Of a DNA stretch of 64,000 nucleotides, positions 18,326 to 27,048 are shown piece after piece. A model generated the notes under the pieces. The model did not search any database. It saw nothing but the letters and a program-made list of their open reading frames with translations, and was not told the origin of the DNA. Position numbers and translations under genes: made by a program. The first letter of the stretch is position 1. Each line of letters begins with the position of its first letter. The stretch covers positions 275,924-339,923 of the forward strand of contig NZ_FPAG01000001.1 in NCBI RefSeq assembly GCF_900116365.1. The letters run 5' to 3'. This stretch comes from Zhouia amylolytica. Lineage in GTDB: Bacteria; Bacteroidota; Bacteroidia; Flavobacteriales; Flavobacteriaceae.

Positions 18326-20812
18326 ATGAACAAAACAGTTAATCAGATTATTTTCTTATTCATCATTTTCATTTCCCATGAGGTAACCTCTCAAATTAAG
18401 GGATCGGTATTTTGGGATGAAAATGGAAATGGGTTAAAGGACAAGAGAGAAAAAGGAATTGAAGGCGCTATTGTATCTAATGGTCTTGAAGTTGTAAAAA
18501 CGGATAAAAATGGTGTATTTACTTTACCTATTTGGGAAAAGGCTCGTTTTATAACTATTTACCCCGGCGCAAGTCAAGCTGTAAAGACTCGATATATTAA
18601 AGTAGATAAGAGCATTAAAACCTACAACTTCGCAATTCAAAAAAAAGAAATCAAAAAAGAAGTTTCTTTTATTCAGGTATCTGACACAGAAACTTTCGAA
18701 TATAAAGATTGGTTAAACAATTTAAAATCATATAGTAATTCTATAGATCCGGATTTTATAATCCACACTGGTGATATCTGCTATGAATCCGGTATGACCT
18801 GGCATGCGGACAATATGACCACTAAAACTATGAATGCTCCGGTCTACTATTGTATTGGAAATCACGATCTGGTTAAAGGCAATTACGGAGAAGAATATTT
18901 TGAAAACAAATTTGGTCCTGGATGGTATGCTTTTGAGGAAGGGAAAGCCTTATTTGTTATAACCCCTATGATGGGAGGTGATTTTAAACCAGGATATACA
19001 CGAGAAGAAATTGGGAATTGGTTACAGAACTTGCTGGACTCTTATCCCAAGGAAATGCCTAAATATTTTTTCAACCACGATTATCTTACCAATGGTGATG
19101 AATTTGTATTTAAAATAAATGATAACAAGGAGATTCTTTTAAACAATTACAACATCAAAGCATGGATCTATGGACACCGCCATGCAAATATTACCAAGCT
19201 TCACGGTATTACGAATATAAAATCCTACTCAACAGCTACCGCTGCAAAAGGGGGAATTGACCATTCACCTTCTTCATTCCGTGTTATTAAAATTGACGAT
19301 GCCGGCAGCAGTTCCTCTGATCTGGTATGGACTTTTGTTAACGACCAGTTGCAAATTGTTTCTCCACATCACGATGAATTACACCAACACGGCAAAGAAC
19401 ACGTACATTTATCTTCGAACGTATATAGTTCGAACAGTCCGATTGACAGTGTAAAATACAAAGTATACGATGAAAAAGGTTTAACCTGGAAAACTTATGT
19501 AAAAGGCTCCGAGATGCATCATATGACCCAACGATCAGATTGGAACTGGGAAGCCACATTTAAACCAGAGATTCCAAACAATAATTATGAATTAGCCATT
19601 GAAGCTTATTTAAAAAACGGGAAAGTATTGTATGACAAACAAAAGTTCACCATTAAACCGGGGGGAAATAAAGCTTTCGATAATAAATGGCACAACCTTG
19701 CCGGCAATAGTGCGCATGATGCCGTTGTTAATTTTAATCACACAAAGGACTATGTACTGGAATGGGTTAAAAATATTGGGAGCAACATATACATGAGTTC
19801 GCCAATTTTACATGAAAATCATGTATTCACAGCCAGTTTTGATGATGGAAATGCGGAGAAAAATCACATTGTATGCTTTGACACACAATCGGGTCAGGAA
19901 GTTTGGAGATATCAAACCCGGAACGGTATAAAGAATCAAATGGTGATTGCCAGAGATATACTTATTGCCACCGATATGCAAGGTTACACCTATGCCCTTA
20001 ATACCACTTCAGGGCATCTTGTTTGGGAAAAAGATTTAAAATATAACCGACTCCCAGGATTTATATCTGGTCTGGTTACAGATGGAACAATGGTATTTAC
20101 GGGATTTGGGGAAACCCTATCGGCCATTGAGGTCGAGACCGGTAAAACAACATGGATCAATTCGGACTGGACCGGCGGTTATGGAAGTACAACTACCATG
20201 ACACTTACCCCTGAAATATTAATAACCTCTGCCAATTGGGGTGCGTTATATGCGCATGATAAAAATACCGGCGAACTCTTATGGAAAAGAAACGATAATG
20301 GTTTAAGATTTCGGGATGGCAACATTTTATTCAAAGAGGACAAACTTTGGATCGCAGAAAATGACGGAGCAAAGGGAACATTGCACGTATTGGAACCCAA
20401 AACAGGTGAATCAATAAAAACGATAGAAACTCATATTGAAAACAAGAGTACCACTACGCCGATAGTAACTCCTCATTCAATTTATATCGCCGGATCTGAT
20501 CCCGGAATCGCATCTTATGAAAGAACTACCGGAAATCTAAAATGGTTATTTGAAGTTGAACCTGCATTGTTTTATACCCCTCAATATTATTCAGACCATC
20601 AAAGGAGCATTGAGACAACACCCGTATTGGTAGGCGACCAACTTCTATTTGGTGCAATGGATGGATGGTTGTACAAACTGGATGCTATTACCGGTAAGTT
20701 AATATGGAAAACAAATCTTGGTGCACCAATATTAACTTCAGCAGCAGTAACCAAGGAAGGATTCTTTATATGTGATTTCGCAGGAAACATCTATTTCTTT
20801 AAAAATAAATAA
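18326..20812 (+). CDS. Calcineurin-like metallophosphoesterase fused to a PQQ-type beta-propeller
   Basis: This 828-aa exported protein has a signal peptide (1-23). A prealbumin-like MetallophosN domain follows, with the calcium-loop-like VFWDENGNGLKDKREKG (about 26-100). The catalytic domain (about 108-330) shows the two-metal motifs SDTE, HTGDICYE, IGNHD, FNHD and YGHRHAN; the first motif is DTE rather than the common DxH. A further beta domain follows (350-450). The C-terminal about 350 residues form PQQ/PQQ-like repeats such as NHIVCFDTQSGQEVWRYQT and GYTYALNTTSGHLVWEKD. It probably hydrolyses a phosphomonoester or phosphodiester in the periplasm or at the cell surface. The substrate is unknown; the neighbourhood suggests a phosphonate ester or lipid headgroup. 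Confidence 0.85.
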   Translation: MNKTVNQIIFLFIIFISHEVTSQIKGSVFWDENGNGLKDKREKGIEGAIVSNGLEVVKTDKNGVFTLPIWEKARFITIYPGASQAVKTRYIKVDKSIKTYNFAIQKKEIKKEVSFIQVSDTETFEYKDWLNNLKSYSNSIDPDFIIHTGDICYESGMTWHADNMTTKTMNAPVYYCIGNHDLVKGNYGEEYFENKFGPGWYAFEEGKALFVITPMMGGDFKPGYTREEIGNWLQNLLDSYPKEMPKYFFNHDYLTNGDEFVFKINDNKEILLNNYNIKAWIYGHRHANITKLHGITNIKSYSTATAAKGGIDHSPSSFRVIKIDDAGSSSSDLVWTFVNDQLQIVSPHHDELHQHGKEHVHLSSNVYSSNSPIDSVKYKVYDEKGLTWKTYVKGSEMHHMTQRSDWNWEATFKPEIPNNNYELAIEAYLKNGKVLYDKQKFTIKPGGNKAFDNKWHNLAGNSAHDAVVNFNHTKDYVLEWVKNIGSNIYMSSPILHENHVFTASFDDGNAEKNHIVCFDTQSGQEVWRYQTRNGIKNQMVIARDILIATDMQGYTYALNTTSGHLVWEKDLKYNRLPGFISGLVTDGTMVFTGFGETLSAIEVETGKTTWINSDWTGGYGSTTTMTLTPEILITSANWGALYAHDKNTGELLWKRNDNGLRFRDGNILFKEDKLWIAENDGAKGTLHVLEPKTGESIKTIETHIENKSTTTPIVTPHSIYIAGSDPGIASYERTTGNLKWLFEVEPALFYTPQYYSDHQRSIETTPVLVGDQLLFGAMDGWLYKLDAITGKLIWKTNLGAPILTSAAVTKEGFFICDFAGNIYFFKNK

Positions 20813-20897
20813 GTTTAATCAAGACGATCACATTTAATATAATCTTAACACTAAACAGGTTTTCAAAGGGGATTTCCTGTTGTTAAATAATTATATA

Positions 20898-20914
20898 TTT
20901 TTAATATTTGTAAA
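20898..20914 (+). promoter_or_regulatory. Promoter/operator of the FAD oxidase-phosphonatase operon
   Basis: The 17-mer TTTTTAATATTTGTAAA occurs here on the plus strand and, identically, on the minus strand at 25604-25620 upstream of the phosphodiesterase gene. In both places it points toward the gene. TAATATTTG resembles a -7 element with one extra base. It is AT-only apart from one G, so chance cannot be excluded. Confidence 0.4.
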
Positions 20915-20960
20915 TATTTTTTACATTAGATAAACATTAATGGGGCAACCATTTAAAATC

Positions 20961-22115
20961 ATGAATAAACAGTACGATTTAGTAGTTATTGGGGGTGGGA
21001 TTTTAGGTACATTTCACGCCTACCATGCTCTAAAAAAGGGCCTATCAGTTGCTATTTTAGAGAAGGACCTACAACCGATGGGAGCTACAGTCCGCAACTT
21101 CGGACAGGTGGTTCCATCCGGAATGGACAGCAAGTGGCAAACTTATGGAAGACGAAGCCTGGACATTTACAAAAGTATTCAATCAAAATTTGATATTTCA
21201 GCCAGACAAAACGGAACGGTATACCTGGCTTCTAATGAAGAGGAGGTTCAACTTATTGAAGAATTATATCAAATCAATCAAAATAACAAGTATGCCTCCC
21301 AAATTTTAACCAAGGAGGAATGTCTTAAGAAATATAAAGGGTTAAGAAGCGACTATGTGAAGGCCGGTTTATTCTTTCCGGAAGAAATTACCGTAGAATC
21401 ACGGGTTATGATTTCGAGATTACAGCAATATATGGTTTCTGAATTGGGGCTAACTCTGCATTACCAGATGAACGTAGTGAATTGTGAAACTTTAAATGGA
21501 AAAGTTGAAATTACCACTGCTCAGGACGGAATCATTTATGCCTCTAAGGTTATTGTTTGTAATGGCAATGAATTTAAAACCTTATATCCTGAAATTTTTA
21601 ATCAAAGTGATCTAGAGGTTTGTAAGCTTCAAATGATGCAAACAAAGCCTCAAAAAAATCATGTAATTCCCGGGTCTATACTCACCGGGTGGACCATCAG
21701 AAGGTATGAAAGTTTCAGAGAGTGTGCGTCCTACAAAGAGATTAAGGCTAAGGAGGCCATTGATAGTTATCAAAAGCAGTGGGGTGTCCATATCCTTTTT
21801 AAACAAGCCACTGACGGTTCGGTTATCATTGGCGATTCGCATGAATATGCCGATGCTAAAAACGCTGACACACTCGGCTTTGACTTAAATATGGAATTGG
21901 ATGATTTTATGGTTAATGAGGCCAAAAAAATAATCGATCTTCCGAATTATGAAATAGCCCAACGTTGGTATGGGAAATATTCACAATGTAAGAACACAGA
22001 CATTTTTATACATGATGTGGATGACCACATTCACATTGTGACAGGAATCGGCGGTAAAGGGATGACTGGTAGCGCCGGGTTTTCAGAACAAAATATTGAA
22101 TTAATATATAATTAG
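20961..22115 (+). CDS. FAD-dependent oxidoreductase, phosphonate-associated (TIGR03364 type)
   Basis: This protein is a member of the glycine-oxidase/DAO-like flavoprotein clade associated with phosphonatase-like hydrolases. The dinucleotide motif is GGGILG near the N-terminus (residues 11-16), followed by HAYHALKKG and LEKD. GATVRNFGQVVPSG and the C-terminal GIGGKGMTGSAGF are characteristic of the clade. The frame opens at an ATG at 20940, but the ATG at 20961 gives the usual compact start MNKQYDLVVIGGG, and I prefer it (384 aa). The proposed role is oxidative deamination of 2-aminoethylphosphonate analogues, for example N-methyl or hydroxy forms, to a phosphonoaldehyde. The exact substrate is unknown. 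The phosphonatase-like gene begins 1 nt after its stop. Confidence 0.88.
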   Translation: MNKQYDLVVIGGGILGTFHAYHALKKGLSVAILEKDLQPMGATVRNFGQVVPSGMDSKWQTYGRRSLDIYKSIQSKFDISARQNGTVYLASNEEEVQLIEELYQINQNNKYASQILTKEECLKKYKGLRSDYVKAGLFFPEEITVESRVMISRLQQYMVSELGLTLHYQMNVVNCETLNGKVEITTAQDGIIYASKVIVCNGNEFKTLYPEIFNQSDLEVCKLQMMQTKPQKNHVIPGSILTGWTIRRYESFRECASYKEIKAKEAIDSYQKQWGVHILFKQATDGSVIIGDSHEYADAKNADTLGFDLNMELDDFMVNEAKKIIDLPNYEIAQRWYGKYSQCKNTDIFIHDVDDHIHIVTGIGGKGMTGSAGFSEQNIELIYN

Positions 22116-22116
22116 A

Positions 22117-22794
22117 ATGAAGGACCAAAAAATTGAACTTGTTGTTTTTGACATGGCAGGAACAACTGTAGATGAAGACAATGTAGTATACAAAACCTTA
22201 AGAAAAGCCATTAATAAGACCGGCTTTGATTTCTCTCTTGAATTCGTCCTTGAACATGGTGCCGGGAAAGAAAAAAAGCAGGCGATTATAGATATTCTTG
22301 CCGAAGCCAATGTACATGATACAGCTTTGGCGGAAAGTGCATTTGAAGACTTCAAAGGACTTTTAAAAGAAGCTTATGACACTTTGAATGTATCAACTTA
22401 TGAAGGCACCAAAGAGTTGTTCGATTCATTAAGAAGCCGAGGCATAAAAGTTGCTCTTAACACGGGATACGATGCTAAAACCGCCAATTTACTCATAGAT
22501 AAGTTAGGTTGGGAAACAGGTAGGGATATCGACCTATTGATTACTGCTTCTGACGTAGAAAACGGTCGTCCGAATGCTGATATGATCACACTGATCATGG
22601 ATAAACTTCAGGTCTCTGATGCCCATCATGTGGTAAAGGTTGGTGATTCTATCATCGACATAGAAGAAGGGAAAAATGCTCACTGTATATACTCAATAGG
22701 TGTAACAACGGGTGCACATACCAGAGAACAACTTCTAACAGCCAACCCTGAATACATCATTGACTCCCTTAAAGAATTAGAGTCAATTCTATAA
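22117..22794 (+). CDS. Phosphonatase-like HAD hydrolase (PhnX-like, TIGR03351 type)
   Basis: HAD-superfamily C-P bond hydrolase, 225 aa. Motif I is DMAGTTVD (residues 12-19), with Ala in place of the usual second acidic residue, as in PhnX. NTGYD follows near 115. Arg151 replaces the usual HAD lysine, and the C-terminal motif is VGDSIIDIEEG (175-185). A lysine in the cap segment GAGK (Lys51) aligns with the Schiff-base lysine of phosphonoacetaldehyde hydrolase. These features predict cleavage of phosphonoacetaldehyde, or its hydroxy form, to phosphate and an aldehyde. It forms an operon with the FAD oxidase. There is no phnW in the window, as expected for this clade. Confidence 0.9.
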   Translation: MKDQKIELVVFDMAGTTVDEDNVVYKTLRKAINKTGFDFSLEFVLEHGAGKEKKQAIIDILAEANVHDTALAESAFEDFKGLLKEAYDTLNVSTYEGTKELFDSLRSRGIKVALNTGYDAKTANLLIDKLGWETGRDIDLLITASDVENGRPNADMITLIMDKLQVSDAHHVVKVGDSIIDIEEGKNAHCIYSIGVTTGAHTREQLLTANPEYIIDSLKELESIL

Positions 22795-22842
22795 TATCAA
22801 ACATTCATTTGTTTTTTTTTAATTTGATTTACTTTTACGATT

Positions 22843-22874
22843 AAAGGGCTTTAAGCAATTAAAGTCCTTTTTTT
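22843..22874. terminator. Bidirectional terminator between phosphonatase and regulator
   Basis: AAAGGGCTTTAA (22843-22854) pairs with TTAAAGTCCTTT (22859-22870), with one G-T pair, around GCAA, followed by T on the plus strand. The reverse strand has a weaker T run. It ends at the stop codon of the convergent regulator gene. Confidence 0.8.
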
Positions 22875-23439
22875 ACAAGTAGAAATACATCACCAGCATT
22901 TTTGCTTTCTGATCTGATTTATTAACCGGCACGTGTGGTATTCGGCCATCAAAGAACAAGGCATCACCTTCATTTACGGTAACCTCGTCATCTCCAATTA
23001 TATAATTACAGCTTCCGCTTAACATATACTTAAATTCAAAAGCCTCGGTAATTACTTTATCCCGCTTTGAATTAGGAGAAACCTCTAACAATACAGCTTC
23101 GAAACCAATAGATGAGAGTTGTTTATTGAATATGAATTTATACAAAAAGCCTTCGGCCTCATCTTCTTTTTCAATTACAGAGAATTCAGAGGATTTAGTA
23201 AGGATATAAGAAGATCCGTTTGAATTTGGCATACCCAGAAAGAAATCTGTAACCTCAACTTCAAGTGCTTTTATTATATTAAATAGGACTGGTAATGAAG
23301 GAATGGTTCTTCCGTTTTCAATTCTGGAAATCAGCCCATTACTAACGTCTGCTCTAGATGCGATTTCACTAATGGTCTTTTTATTATCCTTTCGAATTTC
23401 TTTTATTCGTTTACCAATACCAATTATATAGTCTTTCAT
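22873..23439 (-). CDS. XRE-family regulator with C-terminal cupin domain (first of two)
   Basis: This 188-aa protein has an N-terminal helix-turn-helix (about residues 10-65, KKTISEIASRADVSNGLISRIENGRTIPSLPVL shortened here to its key SNGLISRIENG segment) and a cupin_2 barrel at about 110-188, ending IPHVPVNKSDQKAKML. Such XRE-cupin proteins bind a small ligand in the barrel and repress or activate neighbouring catabolic genes. It is paralogous to the regulator at 27112-27693. It lies convergent to the phosphonatase operon and downstream of the esterase gene. A palindrome at 23441-23457 touches its start codon region and suggests autoregulation. Confidence 0.9.
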   Translation of the reverse strand: MKDYIIGIGKRIKEIRKDNKKTISEIASRADVSNGLISRIENGRTIPSLPVLFNIIKALEVEVTDFFLGMPNSNGSSYILTKSSEFSVIEKEDEAEGFLYKFIFNKQLSSIGFEAVLLEVSPNSKRDKVITEAFEFKYMLSGSCNYIIGDDEVTVNEGDALFFDGRIPHVPVNKSDQKAKMLVMYFYL

Positions 23440-23440
23440 C

Positions 23441-23457
23441 TGTCTAATTTGCAGACA
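23441..23457. promoter_or_regulatory. Palindromic operator candidate at the first XRE-cupin gene
   Basis: TGTCT (23441-23445) and AGACA (23453-23457) form an inverted repeat with a 7-bp spacer, one base upstream of the regulator ATG. A -7-like TAAATTTTG (minus strand, about 23464-23472) lies just upstream. A repressor bound here would block initiation or elongation. I find no second copy in the locus. Confidence 0.4.
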
Positions 23458-23530
23458 AGATATTCAAAATTTAGAAAACGTATTTAACAAATTCGATCTT
23501 TTACATAACAATACACCCAGACACCTCTAA

Positions 23531-24643
23531 TTATTCTATTAACTGCTGCTCTTTTAAAAACTTTTCATACGCCCTGGCATATTGTATCATCCCATGGTCA
23601 TTCGGATGTGTTCCGTCGACAAAAGCATCAACCCCCAATCCAATTTCTTCCTTCGTCAGCATATAGATATGCTGAACTCCATTTTCAATCATTTCGTGAT
23701 AAACATCAGTTACGACTTTATTAAGTGAGGTATATAGCTGCTTTCGATCCTGTTGCAGGGCACCATCGGAATATCCTCCATGTTGTACTAGTAGCATTGG
23801 AGTTTTTTTATGTTTTGACCTTATTAATGTTATGGCTTCCCTAAGTCTTTTTCGGGCTTGTTCGGGCCCCATATTATCCCTGGTAAAGTTTGGCATGCAA
23901 TCTAATATAATGGCCTCAGCATCATATTTAGTAAAGTAATCCAATATTGGTTCTTCGAGCAATCCATTTCCTGAGAAACCTAAATTCACTATAGGCCGAG
24001 CTAGGTTACGCGACAAAATATTCGTCCATGCCATTCCCGGTCTTGAAGCGCATGCTCCCTGAGCTATCGACGTTCCATAGACAACTAAAGGCTTCTGTTT
24101 TGTCTTATTCTCTCTCTTGATTTCAAGGTTATTATTTTTCGGAACCCCTATTTTCAGCCATTCAACCTTGGTGTATAATGGTAAATACAGGTAATAAACC
24201 CTTTCTGAAGACCTTTTAGATATCCCGGAATAATTATAAGAAATGGTATCCTGAAATCTATAATTCCCCCGAATCCAACACCATTCACTGGGTCCGTCAA
24301 GGGCATATAAATCTACTCCACTTACTCCTGTAGCAGGCATATGAGGCATACTTTTATTCCCTTTGACCTGGTATTCCACACGTATTTTTTCGGCATCCGT
24401 AGTAAACTGAAGATACAAGCCTGCTGAGTGTTGAGACAATCTCCAAACCGGTTCTCTTACCTCAGATTTCAAAGCCAAAGGCAGTCTATTGAACCTATCA
24501 ATGTCTTTGTCAGCCAATCGACCGTTTACTTCGGTTGGCTTAATTTTGGTCCATATAAACTCCTCTTTTACCTGGGCGTCGGCTTCTATTGGATTTAGGC
24601 TACCGAATAACAAACACAGGAATATATAACTTAACTGTTTCAA
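23531..24643 (-). CDS. GxDLY-domain SGNH hydrolase
   Basis: This 370-aa exported esterase-type protein has a signal peptide (1-24). An N-terminal beta domain contains the GxDLY-like segment SGVDLYALDG, and a C-terminal SGNH/GDSL hydrolase begins at VVYGTSIAQGACASRPG. Block I serine is in GTS, block II glycine in GFSGNG, block III Asn in MPN, and the catalytic Asp-His pair is DGTHPNDHG. The start codon is TTG (24641-24643): an in-frame stop (TAG) lies four codons upstream, and the next Met would remove the signal peptide. It could release acyl or other ester groups from phosphonolipids or phosphonate-decorated glycans; this is inference. It follows the phosphodiesterase gene by 12 nt. Confidence 0.85.
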   Translation of the reverse strand: MKQLSYIFLCLLFGSLNPIEADAQVKEEFIWTKIKPTEVNGRLADKDIDRFNRLPLALKSEVREPVWRLSQHSAGLYLQFTTDAEKIRVEYQVKGNKSMPHMPATGVSGVDLYALDGPSEWCWIRGNYRFQDTISYNYSGISKRSSERVYYLYLPLYTKVEWLKIGVPKNNNLEIKRENKTKQKPLVVYGTSIAQGACASRPGMAWTNILSRNLARPIVNLGFSGNGLLEEPILDYFTKYDAEAIILDCMPNFTRDNMGPEQARKRLREAITLIRSKHKKTPMLLVQHGGYSDGALQQDRKQLYTSLNKVVTDVYHEMIENGVQHIYMLTKEEIGLGVDAFVDGTHPNDHGMIQYARAYEKFLKEQQLIE

Positions 24644-24655
24644 ATCTCTGATCTA

Positions 24656-25591
24656 TTATTCCTTAATTACTCCTGACGGAACTTGTCCTACCCATGATTT
24701 TGGGGTGTTATCACAATTAAATAATTCTGCAATTACAGCGGCCGTATTCGTATTATTATTTGGCGACTGAAAGGTTGCTGAGCTGTTAATTTGGGGTCCA
24801 ACAATAGCCCATGGTACAGTCATCTCCACTTCACTCACGCCACCGTGGCCATTACCTTTACCACCATGGTCTGTAATTAATATAAAATGTGTGTCATCAA
24901 AGAGATCCTTTTCTTTCATTTGGTTCATTAGTTGTCCAATGGCAACATCGGCTTCTTCGATTGCCTTTATATATTCAGGAGACATCCATTTATGTTTATG
25001 TCCGGCATGATCGGTATGTACTGAATACAAAAATATTAAAGTAGGATCGTTTTTATGTTTCTCTGCAAACCGGACAGCATATTCATAATTTTCGTGATAG
25101 GCATCATCCTCCAGGAAATTAACCTCATCCAGGTATCGTTGATTGATAGGGTTAATTAGATTGCCCCAATTATAATAATAAGCCGTTTTAATCTCAGGCA
25201 CCTGTTCCTTCAGCACTTTAAAAATAGAAGGGTAATAGCCATCTTCATCTTGTTCGATCGGAGGGATATTATTTTTTTCAATAGTCCACCCATTACCATC
25301 TACACCGTGTTGTTCTGGCCCTCCTGAAGTTAAATGGCTGGTCCAGTTAGGCAAGGTTACGGATGGCATTACGGTTCTGGTAGTAAAAGATATCATACCA
25401 TTACTAAAAAGTTTATCCAGATTTGGATGTTTAGCTGTTTTATAACCCGCTACACTGATTCCATCCAGTCCGAGAATGATGACACGTTTTGCCACGGGCT
25501 TCTTATCCTGTTTTGACACCGATTGAGTACTATTACAACTTATTGTAACAGCTAGCAAAAGCACTAAAATCCAACGTATATTTTTTACCAT
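24656..25591 (-). CDS. Alkaline-phosphatase-superfamily lipoprotein (type I phosphodiesterase/NPP-like)
   Basis: This 311-aa lipoprotein has the lipobox VTISC (Cys19). The catalytic core matches nucleotide pyrophosphatase/phosphodiesterases: ILGLDGIS with metal-binding Asp43, the nucleophile threonine in MPSVTLPNW (Thr79, Asn82), SVHTDHAGH, and the late metal site ITDHGGKGNGHGG. The alkaline phosphatase superfamily includes phosphodiesterases, phosphonate monoester hydrolases and phosphonoacetate hydrolase, so several phosphorus substrates are possible. It is probably anchored in the outer or inner membrane facing the periplasm or outside. It is the first gene of an operon with the SGNH hydrolase, transcribed from a region holding the shared 17-mer at 25604-25620. 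Confidence 0.88.
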   Translation of the reverse strand: MVKNIRWILVLLLAVTISCNSTQSVSKQDKKPVAKRVIILGLDGISVAGYKTAKHPNLDKLFSNGMISFTTRTVMPSVTLPNWTSHLTSGGPEQHGVDGNGWTIEKNNIPPIEQDEDGYYPSIFKVLKEQVPEIKTAYYYNWGNLINPINQRYLDEVNFLEDDAYHENYEYAVRFAEKHKNDPTLIFLYSVHTDHAGHKHKWMSPEYIKAIEEADVAIGQLMNQMKEKDLFDDTHFILITDHGGKGNGHGGVSEVEMTVPWAIVGPQINSSATFQSPNNNTNTAAVIAELFNCDNTPKSWVGQVPSGVIKE

Positions 25592-25603
25592 AACTAAAAT
25601 AAC

Positions 25604-25620
25604 TTTACAAATATTAAAAA
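25604..25620 (-). promoter_or_regulatory. Promoter/operator of the phosphodiesterase-esterase operon
   Basis: The minus strand carries TTTTTAATATTTGTAAA, identical to 20898-20914 upstream of the FAD oxidase operon. It lies 13 nt before the phosphodiesterase ATG. Whether it acts as promoter, operator or both is not resolved. Confidence 0.4.
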
Positions 25621-25667
25621 CACAAAGTAAAGAAAAAGTAATAAATAAAGCTATAAGAAATTAATTG

Positions 25668-26966
25668 TTACAGTTCCCTTGGCAGCTCACCAAACACTTT
25701 TTCAGGACTTTTGGCAATATTAAAATACAGCATGGTTAGGGATACCAATACCAGCATACCTATAGCAGATTTTATATTAAGATTCACAAAAAACTCTACC
25801 CAAGTCTGGTTATATTCAAATACTTCTTTCAGGAGCAATACCATGACACTTCCCATATACCCAAAGGCATCTGCCGTATAGAATAAAAAGCCAATGTTCC
25901 CTTTGTATCTCAAAAATGCAATTAAACGCTCGAATATAAGGCAATGGAAAAGGATGTAAGGTAAATATATACCCACCCCGGTACTAATCATCCAGGCAAC
26001 GGGAGAAATCAATGAGTTTTCAAATAGCAGGGTAGCCAACAGGACCATTAAGGATCCTAAAACGGTGAGCCACATTCCTATATTAAAAGCCAGTTTATTT
26101 TTTCTGATGATGATACCCATGGCAGTAAGTACCAGTACAATGACAGCCACAGGAATTTCCGTTAAGGTAATTAGTTCCGGTTTTTGTCCATATCCCAATT
26201 CGGCCCAAAATTCCACTACAAAGTTGTCTCTAAAATCCCGAACAATAGTTAATAACACATATATGATCACCAGTCCTGCGAATCCTATCCCATGCTTTCT
26301 TATAAATTCTTTTCTTTTAGCGCGATCCATTGGCACCCTTTCGGTTCTTTCCTTCACATCGCGATCATCTGCTTTTTTAGAATGCTTAAGCATCCAAACT
26401 GCCAATAAGAACAAGGGAAGAAAGAGCAAACCAGTTATAAAAGGCATGATGTATTCAGCCACACCATAATCTTGCATTAACACCACTCCTACAGTCTTAA
26501 CCAAGCCTGTTGAAAAAATAAACGTGGTACTTAAGGCTGCTGCAAGTAATTCGGTATTTCTCCTCCCTTCAATATAGGAGAGGACCACGCCAAAAACCAT
26601 CCCCAGGGGAAGTCCGTTTAGAAAAATAGCCAACACCTTCAATTGTGGCGGAACCACAGCAAAGACTCCGAGCATGGCCAAACCAAAAACTACGAGACCA
26701 ATTAACCACTTCACCCTCTTGTGGGGAGCCATTTCTGAGATAATTTTAATGCCTGCAAATTTTGACAGCATATAGCCTAACACCTGGCTAATCACCAACA
26801 CTGTCTTTGCATCAACATCAAAACTAAGTCCTAAATCGAGGTACTGACCTGCTAAAAATGATTTACGTACCGCATACATTCCTGTATAGCATAAAAATGC
26901 AGCGATCATAATCCAAGCCGAGCTCAACCAACTTGATGTCATCATTTTATTTTTAAGTTCCTTCAT
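25668..26966 (-). CDS. DUF5690 family transporter (MFS-like)
   Basis: This 432-aa polytopic membrane protein has about 11-12 predicted helices. The N-terminal CYTGMYAVRKSF recalls the YxxRKPF motif of organophosphate:phosphate antiporters. SYIEGRRNTELLAAALSTTFIF, VPMDRAKRKEF and VRDFRDNFVVEFWAELGYG match the DUF5690 family. No transport function is established for that family. In this locus it is the best candidate for inner-membrane import of a phosphonate or organophosphate, since no PhnCDE ABC genes are present. It is divergent from the second XRE-cupin regulator and upstream of the phosphodiesterase operon on the same strand, about 75 nt apart. Confidence 0.85.
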   Translation of the reverse strand: MKELKNKMMTSSWLSSAWIMIAAFLCYTGMYAVRKSFLAGQYLDLGLSFDVDAKTVLVISQVLGYMLSKFAGIKIISEMAPHKRVKWLIGLVVFGLAMLGVFAVVPPQLKVLAIFLNGLPLGMVFGVVLSYIEGRRNTELLAAALSTTFIFSTGLVKTVGVVLMQDYGVAEYIMPFITGLLFLPLFLLAVWMLKHSKKADDRDVKERTERVPMDRAKRKEFIRKHGIGFAGLVIIYVLLTIVRDFRDNFVVEFWAELGYGQKPELITLTEIPVAVIVLVLTAMGIIIRKNKLAFNIGMWLTVLGSLMVLLATLLFENSLISPVAWMISTGVGIYLPYILFHCLIFERLIAFLRYKGNIGFLFYTADAFGYMGSVMVLLLKEVFEYNQTWVEFFVNLNIKSAIGMLVLVSLTMLYFNIAKSPEKVFGELPREL

Positions 26967-27048
26967 TACCAGCAGATTTTGAGTTTATCGCAAATGTAAA
27001 CTTCATGGCTTCACCATAAATTAAGGGAATGTAAAGTAACAGTTAAAT

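Noticed and set aside
20857-20883. AACAGG/CCTGTT inverted repeat after the phosphoesterase gene as a terminator
   Set aside because: The arms are 6 bp around a 16-nt loop and there is no T run, so it is too weak to call.
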